Below, in pieces: positions 9,832 to 18,275 of a stretch of DNA of 64,000 nucleotides (position 1 is its first letter; each line of letters begins with the position of its first letter). The position numbers and the translations under genes were made by a program. The notes beneath the pieces were generated by a model. That model searched no databases and was not told the DNA's origin. It saw only the letters and a program-made list of their open reading frames with translations. The DNA lies in the NCBI GenBank assembly GCA_963921355.3, contig OZ001190.1, positions 248,001 to 312,000 of the forward strand, written 5' to 3'. This stretch comes from CAWUEZ02 sp963921355. GTDB taxonomy: Bacteria; Pseudomonadota; Alphaproteobacteria; Thalassobaculales; Thalassobaculaceae.

Positions 9832-11196
9832 TCACCTCCGGCGCAGGCGAACCTTGATTCCGCGGGCCGGCCGGGTGGTCAGTCGGGCGACCGGACGCAC
9901 GCTCTCAGGCGCTTCGACCTCGAGACTGTAGCGCTGCACGATGCGGGCAAGCATGTGGGTGCTCTCGATCGTTGCGAAGGCGGCGCCGATACAGACGCGC
10001 GGACCAAGGCCGAAGGGCAGATAGGCCCCAGACGGAATGGCACGTTCGCGCTCCCCAAGGAAGCGCTCGACGTCGATGATGTCCGGCTCCGGCCAGAGCT
10101 TCCGATGGCGATGGATGGTCCAGGGCGAGACCATGATCATGGCACCGCGCCGGACCGGGTGGCCCGCGATCTCGCAGTCTTCGGCCGCAACACGCGGCAG
10201 GAACGGTCCCGGCGGATAAAGCCGGAGCGTTTCGCGCAGGACGGCCCGGGTCACGGTCAGGCGCTTCACTTCATCCAGGCCCGGCCGGCCCCCGGCGAGC
10301 GCGTCGATCTCCTGCCGCATCCGTTCGGTCAGATCGGGGCGCTGGGACAGAATGAACAGGGCCCAGGTGACGGCGCTGGCGGAGGTCTCGTGCCCGGCCA
10401 GGAAGAAGACGCCGATCTGATCCACCAGCTCGCGCGGCGAGAACGCAGCACCACTCTCGGCATCCCGTGCCGCCAGAACCTGGCCGGCGATGTCAGACGC
10501 CTGTTCGGGGTCGTGGTCGGCGATCATGTCGGCGAGATGCGCCCGGATGCGGTCGCAGGCAGCCCGGGCCGGTTTCGGCTGAGAAACCCGATCAAAGGGA
10601 CGGCCCCACAGCAGGCGGGCAAGCCGGACGCTCGCCACGGTGTCCTGAAACTGTGCGAAATCGTCGAAGATGCGCCGGGCCGCAGCGCTCTCCAGGGTCG
10701 TGGAGAAAACGGTGCGGCAGATCACGTCGGCTGTCAGCCGGCTCATCATGGCGTCGAGCAGGAACGTCTCGCCACGCTCGGCCAGAGCGTCGAGTTCGGG
10801 CTCCAACGCGTCGGCGGCCGCCTCCATGGCCGCGAAAGCCCGCCCCACCTGGATCTGGCCGAAGGACGGTTCGATCATGCGGCGCTGACGCTGCCAGGTC
10901 TGTCCCCCGGAAATGAACACGCCGTCGCCGATCAGCGGCTCCAAGGCGCTGACGAACAGGTCGTTCTTCGGAAACCGGGCGACCTCGGTGACCAGGACAT
11001 GGCGCACCCAGGTCGGGTCGTTGACCCAGAGGATGCCGCGCCGGGAGAATCCGACCGGTGCGACGTCGACCCGGTAGGCCTCGTCGGGCAGGACCGACAG
11101 CAGGTCCCGCTGGCCGCTGAGCATTCCGCGCAGGAGCGCCCGAACCGGTGGCAGGGGTCGGGGGGCAGGCGGACGATAAGCGACGGTCGCGGTCAT
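9832..11196 (-). CDS. Cytochrome P450 monooxygenase
   Basis: Haem-thiolate monooxygenase of 454 residues, soluble (no N-terminal anchor), so it needs external redox partners. Motifs: I-helix oxygen-activation site FLAGHETSASAVTWAL, K-helix ETLRLYPP (E-x-x-R), and haem-binding loop FGLGPRVCIG with the axial Cys at residue 402. The FLAGHETSA and LYPP pattern is closer to CYP102/CYP4-type P450s that act on fatty acids or terpenoids than to bacterial CYP101-type, but the substrate is unknown. It lies 90 bp downstream of the CitE-like gene on the same strand and could be the last gene of that operon. No ferredoxin or reductase gene is adjacent. Confidence 0.93.
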   Translation of the reverse strand: MTATVAYRPPAPRPLPPVRALLRGMLSGQRDLLSVLPDEAYRVDVAPVGFSRRGILWVNDPTWVRHVLVTEVARFPKNDLFVSALEPLIGDGVFISGGQTWQRQRRMIEPSFGQIQVGRAFAAMEAAADALEPELDALAERGETFLLDAMMSRLTADVICRTVFSTTLESAAARRIFDDFAQFQDTVASVRLARLLWGRPFDRVSQPKPARAACDRIRAHLADMIADHDPEQASDIAGQVLAARDAESGAAFSPRELVDQIGVFFLAGHETSASAVTWALFILSQRPDLTERMRQEIDALAGGRPGLDEVKRLTVTRAVLRETLRLYPPGPFLPRVAAEDCEIAGHPVRRGAMIMVSPWTIHRHRKLWPEPDIIDVERFLGERERAIPSGAYLPFGLGPRVCIGAAFATIESTHMLARIVQRYSLEVEAPESVRPVARLTTRPARGIKVRLRRR

Positions 11197-11286
11197 GACC
11201 TGGAGTCTAGTGGCTGAACCGTCGGACGTCGAAACGGTCTCTTCCGGCGCACCACGGCCGACCCGACGGTTGCGGGCTGCAGACGG

Positions 11287-12195
11287 TCAGGCCGTCGATC
11301 GGTCCAGCCGATCGGCAAGGGCGACGATGCGTGCCGCCCTGTCCACGATTGGCTTGTCGATCATCTTGCCTTTGTAGGCGACCGCACCGCGTCCCTCGGC
11401 GAGGGACTCGTCGAACGCCGCCAGCAGACCACGGGCGTCGGCGATCTCGTCGTCGCCAGGGGTGAACGCGGCATTCAGGATCGGAACCTGGGCGGGGTGG
11501 ATGGCCATGCCACCTTCGCTGCCGTTCGCCCTGCCCCGACGGGCCCCTTGGGCGAAGGCCTCCAGGTCCGTGAACTCGGCGATCGATCCGGGATAGCCGA
11601 GCGGGATGATCCCGGCCTCGCGGGCCGCCAGGCGCACCAGCGCGTCGTAGGGATCCAGGACTGCCGGGTCGGCCGTCGGCAGGCCGAGATCGGCCGACAG
11701 GTCCTCACCCCCCATCGTGATCGCCGCGACCCGCGGACTGGCCTGTGCAATAGCGCGGGCCTCGTGAACCCCCTTCGCCGTCTCGACCAGGACCGCATAG
11801 CGCAACCCGCCGACCGGTAATCCCCGTTCGGCCTCGAGCTCCGTCACCACATCGTCGATCGCCCGGATATGGTCCGCGGAATCGACCTTGGGCACACACA
11901 ACCCGTCGACTCCGGCCAGCACGGCCGCCTCCAGATCCCGAACCGCGAGACGCCAAGGGCGGTTGATCCGCACCAGGACATCCGTCGACCCGGCCCCCGC
12001 AATCGTCGCGACGGCGGTCGGCAACTCGGTCCGGGCCTGCTGCTTGCGGTCCGGCGGGATCGAATCCTCAAGGTCGAGAATGATCCCGTCGGCGCCCCGT
12101 TGCGACGCCTTGGCCACGAAACGCTCCGCCGTCACCGGAACGTAGAGCAGCGAGCGCCAGAGCGGGGCGTCGCTGCCCATCGCATCGAGGACCAT
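11287..12195 (-). CDS. HpcH/HpaI-family CoA-ester lyase (CitE-like)
   Basis: TIM-barrel lyase of 302 residues in the citrate-lyase beta / malyl-CoA lyase group, which cleaves or forms 3-hydroxyacyl-CoA esters using Mg2+. Seen: start LWRSLLYVPVTAERFVAKA, then GADGIILDLEDSIPP (metal/substrate Asp-Glu), VLVRINRPW, GLCVPKVDSA, VLVETAKGV and GGEDLSADLG, all family landmarks in order. Start ATG 12195 overlaps the stop of the CoA-transferase gene (ATGA). An open frame continues upstream of this ATG but only as an out-of-frame reading of the CoA-transferase. Coupling to a CaiB transferase suggests that the acid is first activated to its CoA ester and then cleaved here. Confidence 0.9.
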   Translation of the reverse strand: MVLDAMGSDAPLWRSLLYVPVTAERFVAKASQRGADGIILDLEDSIPPDRKQQARTELPTAVATIAGAGSTDVLVRINRPWRLAVRDLEAAVLAGVDGLCVPKVDSADHIRAIDDVVTELEAERGLPVGGLRYAVLVETAKGVHEARAIAQASPRVAAITMGGEDLSADLGLPTADPAVLDPYDALVRLAAREAGIIPLGYPGSIAEFTDLEAFAQGARRGRANGSEGGMAIHPAQVPILNAAFTPGDDEIADARGLLAAFDESLAEGRGAVAYKGKMIDKPIVDRAARIVALADRLDRSTA

Positions 12196-13403
12196 CAGAT
12201 GACACCCCGCGCGGTCAGCTGGCCGACATCCTTGCCGAGCGCACCCCAGATCTCTTCGTTGTGCTGGCCGAGTTCGGGAGCCGGATGGCGCAGGCGGCCG
12301 GGGGTTTCGGAGAGCCTCGGAATGACGTTGTGCATGGCGAGACGCCCGGCATCCGCGTCCGGCATCGAGACCAGCACCTCCCGGTCGATCGGATAGGGGT
12401 GGACGGCGAGCTCGGCCACATCCGGCACCTCGCTCACCGTAACGCCGGCCTCCTCGAACAGCTCGAGACACTCGCGCTGGGTGCGCTCCGCCATGAAAGC
12501 GGCGACGATCGGATCGAGTTGATCGCGGTTGGCGACCCGGTCGGTATTGGTGCGGAACCTCGGATCCTCGATCAGCTCGGGTCGACCGATGGTGCGCAGC
12601 AGCCGCTCCGCCATGGCCTGCATCGACGCGCTGAGGGCGACATACTTCCCGTCCTTGCACCGGTACACATTGCGGGGTGCTGTCTGATTGGACAGCGATC
12701 CGGTGCGCTCGGGCACGGTGCCGGTCAGGTCGTAGTTGGCGACGATCGGCCCCAGGACCGAATGGATCGGATCGAACAGCGGCAGGTCGATGACCTGGCC
12801 CGGCCCGCCCTTCTGCTCGATCTCGCGAATGGCGACCATCACGGCGAACGCGCCGTACAGGCCGGCGATCATATCGGCCAGCGCCAGGGGTGGCAGAACC
12901 GGAGGCCGGTCGGCGAAACCGTTCATCGCCGCAAAACCGCTCATCGCCTCGACCAAACTGCCGAAGCCGGGGCGATGGCTCCACATCCCGTCCTGGCCCC
13001 AACCCGAGATCCGCACGATGATCAGGTGCGGGTTGCGCGCCAGAAGAACATCGGGCCCGATCCCCATGCGCTCCAGGGTGCCCGGTTTGAAGTTCTCGAC
13101 CAGGACGCCCGCGGTCTCGGCAAGATCGAGAAACAGGTCGACCGCCCCCTCGGCGCGGAAATCGATCGTGACGCTCTTCTTGTTCCGGCAATAGGCCTTC
13201 CAATGGGTGGTCACCCCGGCGGTTTTCCAGTTCCGGAGATCGTCGCCCACGCCCCGCTTCTCGACTTTGATCACGTCGGCCCCGTGATCCGCCATCACGT
13301 GGGTGACCGCGTTGCCCGCAACCAGCCGCGACAGGTCGAGCACGCGTACCCCAGACAGGGCTCCCGGAACATCGCCTTCCCAGCCCTTCTCGACCCCACT
13401 CAT
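12195..13403 (-). CDS. CaiB/Frc family (class III) CoA-transferase
   Basis: Moves CoA between carboxylic acids through an aspartyl-CoA intermediate. The 402-residue protein begins with GALSGVRVLDLSRLVAGNAVTHVMADHGADVIKVE broken into the usual class III N-terminal fold, and carries CRNKKSVTIDFR, LVENFKPGTLERMG and the catalytic Asp177 in PLALADMIAGLYG. Length is normal for the family. It overlaps both neighbours by four bases (ATGA), which shows translational coupling with the hydroxyacid dehydrogenase upstream and the lyase downstream. The acid used is not deducible. Confidence 0.93.
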   Translation of the reverse strand: MSGVEKGWEGDVPGALSGVRVLDLSRLVAGNAVTHVMADHGADVIKVEKRGVGDDLRNWKTAGVTTHWKAYCRNKKSVTIDFRAEGAVDLFLDLAETAGVLVENFKPGTLERMGIGPDVLLARNPHLIIVRISGWGQDGMWSHRPGFGSLVEAMSGFAAMNGFADRPPVLPPLALADMIAGLYGAFAVMVAIREIEQKGGPGQVIDLPLFDPIHSVLGPIVANYDLTGTVPERTGSLSNQTAPRNVYRCKDGKYVALSASMQAMAERLLRTIGRPELIEDPRFRTNTDRVANRDQLDPIVAAFMAERTQRECLELFEEAGVTVSEVPDVAELAVHPYPIDREVLVSMPDADAGRLAMHNVIPRLSETPGRLRHPAPELGQHNEEIWGALGKDVGQLTARGVI

Positions 13404-14338
13404 GCGCCCGCGTCCTCCAGGTGTCGGATCACCGCATCGGCGATCACGATGCCGACACGTTCGTTGCTTTCTTCGGTCACGCCGGCGATGTGCGGCGTCA
13501 GAATCAGGTTGGGACAGCCGCGGAACCGCGCTCCCGTGGCCGCATCCAGGGGTTCCTGCTCAAAGACGTCCAGCGCCGCCCCGGCCAGCGCCCCGGCCCT
13601 TAACGCCTCGGCCAGAGCGACCTCATCCACGACACCACCGCGTGCGGCGTTGATCAGCACGGCGCCCGGGCGCATCGCCCCCAGGGCCGTCGCGCCGATC
13701 AGGTGCCGGGTCGCTTCTGTCAGCGGCACGTGCAAGCTGACGACATCCGCCAGCGAAAGCAGGGCCGGCAGGTCATCGACGCGGTCGATCGTCGACCAGA
13801 CCGGATCGGACGGCGCCACGAACGGGTCATACCCGGCCACCGCCATATTCAATGCCTGGGCCCGGCGCGCGGTCTCGCGTGCGATGGCGCCGCAGCCGAC
13901 GAGACCGAGGGTCTTCCCCATCAGCTCGCGCCCGATCAGCCGGTTACGCGGCCATGCGCCGCCGGCGACCTCGGCGCTGGCGCCATAGGCCCCACGCAGC
14001 AGCAGCATGGCTGTGGCGATGACGTATTCGGCGACGCTGTCGTCATTCGCCCCGGTCGCCGGGACCACGGCGATGCCCCGGTCCGAGGCCGCCGCAACGT
14101 CGATGTTGTCCAGACCGACGCCAAGGCGGCCGACGAGCGTCAGGGCGGGTCCCGCGTCCAGCAACTCGGCGGTCACCTGGGTCCGGTTCCGCACCACCAG
14201 GGCCCGCGCGTCGCCGATCAGGGCGGGGATCGCGGCCGGGTTCTCCACCAGATCGGGGGCGTAGTGGGTGTCGAAGCGGGCGGCAAGCCGGGCAACCGCG
14301 GCCTCGTCCATGAACTCTGTGATCACGACATCCGGCAT
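13400..14338 (-). CDS. D-2-hydroxyacid dehydrogenase (NAD-dependent)
   Basis: Oxidoreductase interconverting a 2-oxoacid and a D-2-hydroxyacid. About 312 residues from ATG 14338 (MPDVVITEFMDE), one base after the stop of the enolase-superfamily gene; an upstream in-frame start would overlap that gene. Motifs: GRLGVGLDNIDV, the nucleotide-binding loop GLVGCGAIARETARRAQ, LINAARGGVVDE (catalytic Arg) and LTPHIAGVT (catalytic His with an upstream Glu in DVFEQEPLD). Related to the phosphoglycerate dehydrogenase / hydroxypyruvate reductase branch. The operon position suggests a role in sugar-acid or hydroxyacid catabolism. Confidence 0.92.
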   Translation of the reverse strand: MPDVVITEFMDEAAVARLAARFDTHYAPDLVENPAAIPALIGDARALVVRNRTQVTAELLDAGPALTLVGRLGVGLDNIDVAAASDRGIAVVPATGANDDSVAEYVIATAMLLLRGAYGASAEVAGGAWPRNRLIGRELMGKTLGLVGCGAIARETARRAQALNMAVAGYDPFVAPSDPVWSTIDRVDDLPALLSLADVVSLHVPLTEATRHLIGATALGAMRPGAVLINAARGGVVDEVALAEALRAGALAGAALDVFEQEPLDAATGARFRGCPNLILTPHIAGVTEESNERVGIVIADAVIRHLEDAGA

Positions 14339-14339
14339 C

Positions 14340-15434
14340 TCAGGCGTCCCGATCGATGGCGTAACGCTCAACCGCGTCGGGATCAAAGCGGAAGCCCATG
14401 CCGGGGCGGTCCGGGATCAGCAGGTCGCCATCCACCAGTTCCAGCGGTTCCTGGAAGAGCGCGCTGAACCACGGCATGTGCTCGGCGCACGGAACGTTGG
14501 ACAGCGCCCCGCAGAGCTGGAGGCAATGTTCCGTGAAGAGATGCGGGCTTACGGGGACGTCGTAGGCCGCCGCCATATGGGCCACCCGAACCCACTCGGT
14601 CACGCCGCCGACCCGTTCCAGATCGGGCATCAGGATATCCGCCGACTTGCGCTCCAGCATGTCGCGGAACCCGTAGCGGCCGTACTCCGTCTCGCCGCTG
14701 GCGATCGGGGTGTCGATCTCCGCCGCGACCCTGGCCGAGCCCTCCAGATCGTAGGCCTGGACCGGCTCTTCGAACCAGGCGAGACCGAACGGTTCCAGCT
14801 GCCAGCCGAGACGGATTGCGTGACTGACGGACAGACCATGATTGGCGTCCGCCATCAGCTCGATATTTGGGCCGATGACCTCGCGAACGGCGGCGACCCG
14901 TTCGGCATCCTCGGCGATATCCGGTTTCCCGACGCGCATCTTCATGGCGCGGAACCCGTGATCCAGCATGTCCCGCGCCTGCTGCTGGAGCTCATCGATC
15001 GTCAGGGAGGCCCAAAGTCCCCCGGACGCGTAGGCGCGGACCCGGTCGCGGCGACGCCCGAGCAGTCGCGAAACCGAGACGCCGAGAGACTGGCCGAGAA
15101 TGTCCCAGCAGGCCCAGTCGATGGCCGCGATTCCGAACAGGGATACTCCTTTGTGGCCCAGGAAGTTGATTTCCGACCACATCTCGTCGAACCGGGCAGT
15201 GGTGTCACGCGGGTCGTGTCCGTGCACGCGCTGGCCGAGGCTGTGGACCATGGCGTCGAGCACGGGAAGCCGGTGACGGCCGATCGCCCACAGGTAACTC
15301 TCGCCGGTGATCCCCTCGTCGGTCTCCAGCCAGACCAGGAGCCCGGCGACACCGTCGATGCGGTGGATTGACGTGCCGAGCGGTCGGTCGAACGGAATTT
15401 CGATGGGACGGGTTCTGATTGCGGTGATCTGCAT
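14340..15434 (-). CDS. Enolase-superfamily enzyme, mandelate racemase subgroup (probable acid-sugar dehydratase)
   Basis: Abstracts a proton alpha to a carboxylate, with Mg2+ stabilising the enolate. All subgroup residues line up in the 364-residue protein: K165-M-R167 (KxR in place of the common KxK), metal ligands D196, E222 or E223, and E248 (in SGETE), the Asp-His dyad D271 (MPDLERVGG) and H298 (SPHLF), and E318. This pattern places it in the mandelate racemase subgroup, which is mostly acid-sugar dehydratases; the exact substrate is unknown. Start ATG 15434; 19 bp separates it from the SDR gene upstream. Confidence 0.92.
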   Translation of the reverse strand: MQITAIRTRPIEIPFDRPLGTSIHRIDGVAGLLVWLETDEGITGESYLWAIGRHRLPVLDAMVHSLGQRVHGHDPRDTTARFDEMWSEINFLGHKGVSLFGIAAIDWACWDILGQSLGVSVSRLLGRRRDRVRAYASGGLWASLTIDELQQQARDMLDHGFRAMKMRVGKPDIAEDAERVAAVREVIGPNIELMADANHGLSVSHAIRLGWQLEPFGLAWFEEPVQAYDLEGSARVAAEIDTPIASGETEYGRYGFRDMLERKSADILMPDLERVGGVTEWVRVAHMAAAYDVPVSPHLFTEHCLQLCGALSNVPCAEHMPWFSALFQEPLELVDGDLLIPDRPGMGFRFDPDAVERYAIDRDA

Positions 15435-15453
15435 CGTACCGGTCTTCCGCGGG

Positions 15454-16173
15454 TTAGACGTTCTGAGAGGTCGGCAGGACCATGATCCGGGGTATCAGGA
15501 CGCTGCGCGGCTGTTCCAGCGCGAAGACCACGGCGCGGGCGATGTCCTCGGGTGTCAGTGGCTCCGCAACGCCCTGGGTCACTTCAGGTCTGACCGGATA
15601 GTCGCGATGCAGGTCGGTGCGGACCAGACCCGGCTCGACCACCGCGACCCGGACACCTGTCCCCGCGAGTTCCATGCGCAGGGACTCGGCGAGCGCCTCG
15701 ACGGCGTACTTGGTGGCCGCATAGGGTCCGGCACCGACCCGGGTCTTGGTCCCGAGCACCGAGCCCGTGAACATCAGATCGCCGCTGCCGGCAGCGGTCA
15801 GGTGGCGCAGGGCGGTATAGGCGAACCGGAAAGTGGCTTCGATATTGACCCGCATCATCTGGGCCATCGCGTCCAGATCCAGATCGGACACCGGCCCGGT
15901 CGCGATCAGGCCGGCATTGGCATAGGCGATGTCCAGCTGGCCGAACCGGTCTTGCGCCGCCGCGATCAGCTGACCGGGAACCGCTGGATCGGTGATATCG
16001 CCGGCGACGGCGACGCAGTCGGGCAGGCGCGCCGCATGGCCGTCGAGCACATCCTGGCGCCGGCCGTGCAGCACCAGCTTCACGCCCTTTGCTGACAGGG
16101 CCTCGGCGGTCGCCAGCCCGATACCGCTTGTCGCCCCGGTAATGATCGCGACCCGCCCGTCCAGCACGCTCAT
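15454..16173 (-). CDS. Short-chain dehydrogenase/reductase
   Basis: Classical SDR of 239 residues. Cofactor loop is TGATSGIGLATA, followed by a D-to-NAD(P) discrimination segment KLVLHGRRQD whose Arg residues favour NADP, NAG in YANAGLI, active-site Ser in MFTGSVLG and Y-x-x-x-K in YAATKYAVEAL. Its first codon overlaps the stop of the Cys-cluster gene (ATGA), and it precedes the enolase-superfamily gene, so it belongs to the same catabolic operon. Probable role: oxidation of an alcohol group of the pathway substrate or reduction of a product. Confidence 0.92.
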   Translation of the reverse strand: MSVLDGRVAIITGATSGIGLATAEALSAKGVKLVLHGRRQDVLDGHAARLPDCVAVAGDITDPAVPGQLIAAAQDRFGQLDIAYANAGLIATGPVSDLDLDAMAQMMRVNIEATFRFAYTALRHLTAAGSGDLMFTGSVLGTKTRVGAGPYAATKYAVEALAESLRMELAGTGVRVAVVEPGLVRTDLHRDYPVRPEVTQGVAEPLTPEDIARAVVFALEQPRSVLIPRIMVLPTSQNV

Positions 16174-16724
16174 GGCGTCGCCCCCTTCCGTTCCACCCCT
16201 TCGTTCAACGGCTGGAGAATGGCCGAGATCAGTTTCTCGTGCCAGCGCAGCAACCGCGAGGTCTCCTGGTCCATCTCCACACGGCCCGTCGACCGAAACG
16301 CCTCGGCGACGTTGGCGAGGCGCTCGGCCAGCGTCTCGGCTTCCGGCCCGCCGTGGCGCCGGAGCGCAACAATCAGCATCCGCAGACGGGCTAACTCCCG
16401 GAAACCGTCGAGATGGCTGGTTGACCCGGCGACCAGTTCCCGGGTCCAGTCATCCTGTTCCGCTTTCATGCGGTCGGCCACTACCGGTCCCGCACCGAAG
16501 CAATCGTAGTGCCGACAGACCGCGAAACCATGATCCTCCAGCCCCTCGAATATCTGGCAGCGAAACCCGCCGCCGAGATGACAGCATGGCGTGTTTATCA
16601 TCTTGAATGCCGGGAAGCCGGCCGGCGGTTGATGGGCGAAGGCGACACAGCACAGCCCCAGGCATCGCGTGCAATCGGTCGGCCATGCCGACGCGTCCAA
16701 GGCAGGGGTCTCGGCGTCGCTCAT
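16170..16724 (-). CDS. Cysteine-cluster protein of unknown function
   Basis: 184 residues with a cysteine-rich N-terminal third: CTRCLGLCC, then TPCCHL, FRCQIFEGL, CRHYDCFGAGP, about nine Cys in some 60 residues, suited to binding a metal or Fe-S cluster. The RCxGLCCVA and DCFGAG signature resembles the domain at the N-terminus of some actinobacterial pentapeptide-repeat proteins, and more loosely YkgJ-type proteins; this is from memory. The remaining part is helical (LRMLIVALRRHG, then VEMDQETSRLLRWHEKL). The stop overlaps the SDR start (ATGA), so it is the first gene of the catabolic operon. Function not known. Confidence 0.75.
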   Translation of the reverse strand: MSDAETPALDASAWPTDCTRCLGLCCVAFAHQPPAGFPAFKMINTPCCHLGGGFRCQIFEGLEDHGFAVCRHYDCFGAGPVVADRMKAEQDDWTRELVAGSTSHLDGFRELARLRMLIVALRRHGGPEAETLAERLANVAEAFRSTGRVEMDQETSRLLRWHEKLISAILQPLNEGVERKGATP

Positions 16725-16837
16725 AGCGCTAGCCTATCCGGGGAGCCGCCGGCCGGGAACCGGCGGGCGCCGAGCGCGTCCCGTTCTTCGGAACTCTGCG
16801 ATAAGATGCGCCGTTGACCGCATGGAACGGACACCCG

Positions 16838-17440
16838 ATGCCCTACTTCAAGAACGTCTACATACGAAATCAGCAATGGGCCGAGCGCATCAAGTCAGCC
16901 GATCCGCAGTATTTCGAGCGGCTCGCCCAGCAACAGACGCCGGACATCCTGTGGATCGGCTGCGCCGACAGCCGCGTACCGGCCAATCAGATCCTCGACC
17001 TGCCGCCGGGTGAGGTCTTTGTCCATCGCAACATCGCCAACGTCGTCGTCCCCACCGACCTGAACTGCCTGTCCGTGCTGCAATACGCGGTCGAAGTTCT
17101 GGAGGTTCACCACATCATCGTCTGCGGCCACTACGGCTGCGGAGGCGTCAAGGCGGCGATGGAGGATGGCGATCACGGCCTGATCGACAACTGGCTGAAC
17201 CACATCCGGCTGGTCCATCGTCTGAACGCCGACCGCTTCTCCGATGAGGTTCAGGGCGAAGCCGCCCAGGACCTGCTTTGTGAGCTGAACATTGCCGAAC
17301 AGGTCAACAACGTCTGCAACACGACGGTGGTGCGTGACGCCTGGAGCCGGGGTGCCAGGCTGGCCGTTCACGGTGTCGTCTACAGTCTGAAGGACGGGAT
17401 TCTGCGGGAACTCTGCCTGCGGACCGGCACCGATAGCTAG
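16838..17440 (+). CDS. Beta-class carbonic anhydrase
   Basis: Zinc enzyme converting CO2 to bicarbonate, cytosolic. About 200 residues from ATG 16838 (MPYFKNVYIRN); an upstream TTG at 16814 is less likely. Zinc ligands C42, H98 and C101 are visible in GCADSRVPANQ and VCGHYGCGGV, with the catalytic D44-R46 dyad. Length and the LDLPPGEVFVHRNIANVV block are those of the proteobacterial Can type. It is transcribed away from the Cys-cluster gene and stands alone. Confidence 0.95.
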   Translation: MPYFKNVYIRNQQWAERIKSADPQYFERLAQQQTPDILWIGCADSRVPANQILDLPPGEVFVHRNIANVVVPTDLNCLSVLQYAVEVLEVHHIIVCGHYGCGGVKAAMEDGDHGLIDNWLNHIRLVHRLNADRFSDEVQGEAAQDLLCELNIAEQVNNVCNTTVVRDAWSRGARLAVHGVVYSLKDGILRELCLRTGTDS

Positions 17441-17603
17441 CGGCGGTAGGGCGATCGCTGTCGCATTGTGGAATACACGTAGTTTAAATGAATTCAAATA
17501 CTTACGGCCTCATTCCAACCAAGAAACAACTGTATTTTTAATAGGGCATTAACCGGCGGCTCCTACGATTCGGCATGTTGGAGCAACAGCCGGAGACAGC
17601 ACG

Positions 17604-18275
17604 ATGTACGGGTGCTTCCTCGGAAATCCGTCGAATGACCTGACAAGCGACTGGGCCGAAGACGGCTACCGGCGTCTCACCACGGATGCCATTGAGCCGG
17701 ACAACCCGGTTCGGTTCTTCCACGAGTACTACTGCCGTCTCGCGGACGGTCGGGTGCCATCCTGGCGTTCTTTCGATGTCTGTGATGTCCCGACAGCGGT
17801 GATGCCCCACATCGCGTTGGCAGACCCGGTCTACCGCTCATTCTGCAGCGCGGCGCCCGACCACTTCGTCTATTCCCTCGAAGGTGGGGGTGTTCGGTCC
17901 TTCGTCGGCATATCGATGCTCGGCAGGAAGGTCGGACATGTCATGCGGCAGACGAACCGCAATTCCGTGATCGACGAGATTACAACGACCCTGGAGAGCA
18001 ATCGGCCGACGCTCGCCTGTGCCGATCTCGACATTCCCGAACAGCAGGATCTGCAGTTCACCCGCGGGGTGTTTCACTTCCGCGGCGACCACCATGAGGT
18101 CGAACGGCTTCTGCTGGTGCTGTTCCAGCACCCGCCGGCACGGGTTGCCACACAGCGGCGTCAGGCAGAGTCGTCGTTGCCGCTATTTGCCTATTCCGGA
18201 CATCCGGCCCAGCGCGGCCGCATTGGCGCGAATACCGTTGTGGAAGCAGACGAGCTCGAACTTTTCGTTCGGTGA
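17604..18275 (+). CDS. PAS_5-like domain protein
   Basis: 223 residues. The middle part follows the alphaproteobacterial PAS_5 pattern: YYCRLADGRVPSWRSFDV, then DVPTAVMPHIALADPV, FVYSLEGGGVRSFVGISMLG and late VERLLLVLFQ. These proteins are usually single-domain putative sensors with no output domain; the ligand is unknown. The start ATG 17604 follows GGAG. The last 93 bases (from 18183) overlap the 3-prime end of the convergent peptidase gene; residues after about 193 (RRQAESS onward) are probably not part of the fold. The 163 bp upstream are unusually AT-rich for this window, and probably hold the promoter. Confidence 0.7.
   Translation: MYGCFLGNPSNDLTSDWAEDGYRRLTTDAIEPDNPVRFFHEYYCRLADGRVPSWRSFDVCDVPTAVMPHIALADPVYRSFCSAAPDHFVYSLEGGGVRSFVGISMLGRKVGHVMRQTNRNSVIDEITTTLESNRPTLACADLDIPEQQDLQFTRGVFHFRGDHHEVERLLLVLFQHPPARVATQRRQAESSLPLFAYSGHPAQRGRIGANTVVEADELELFVR

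Noticed and set aside
11287..13203. A single 638-residue open frame covering the CitE-like gene and much of the CoA-transferase region
   Set aside because: Only the part from 12195 down is a real protein. The upstream half is an out-of-frame, Arg/Gly-rich reading of the CaiB gene, which is coding in its own frame.
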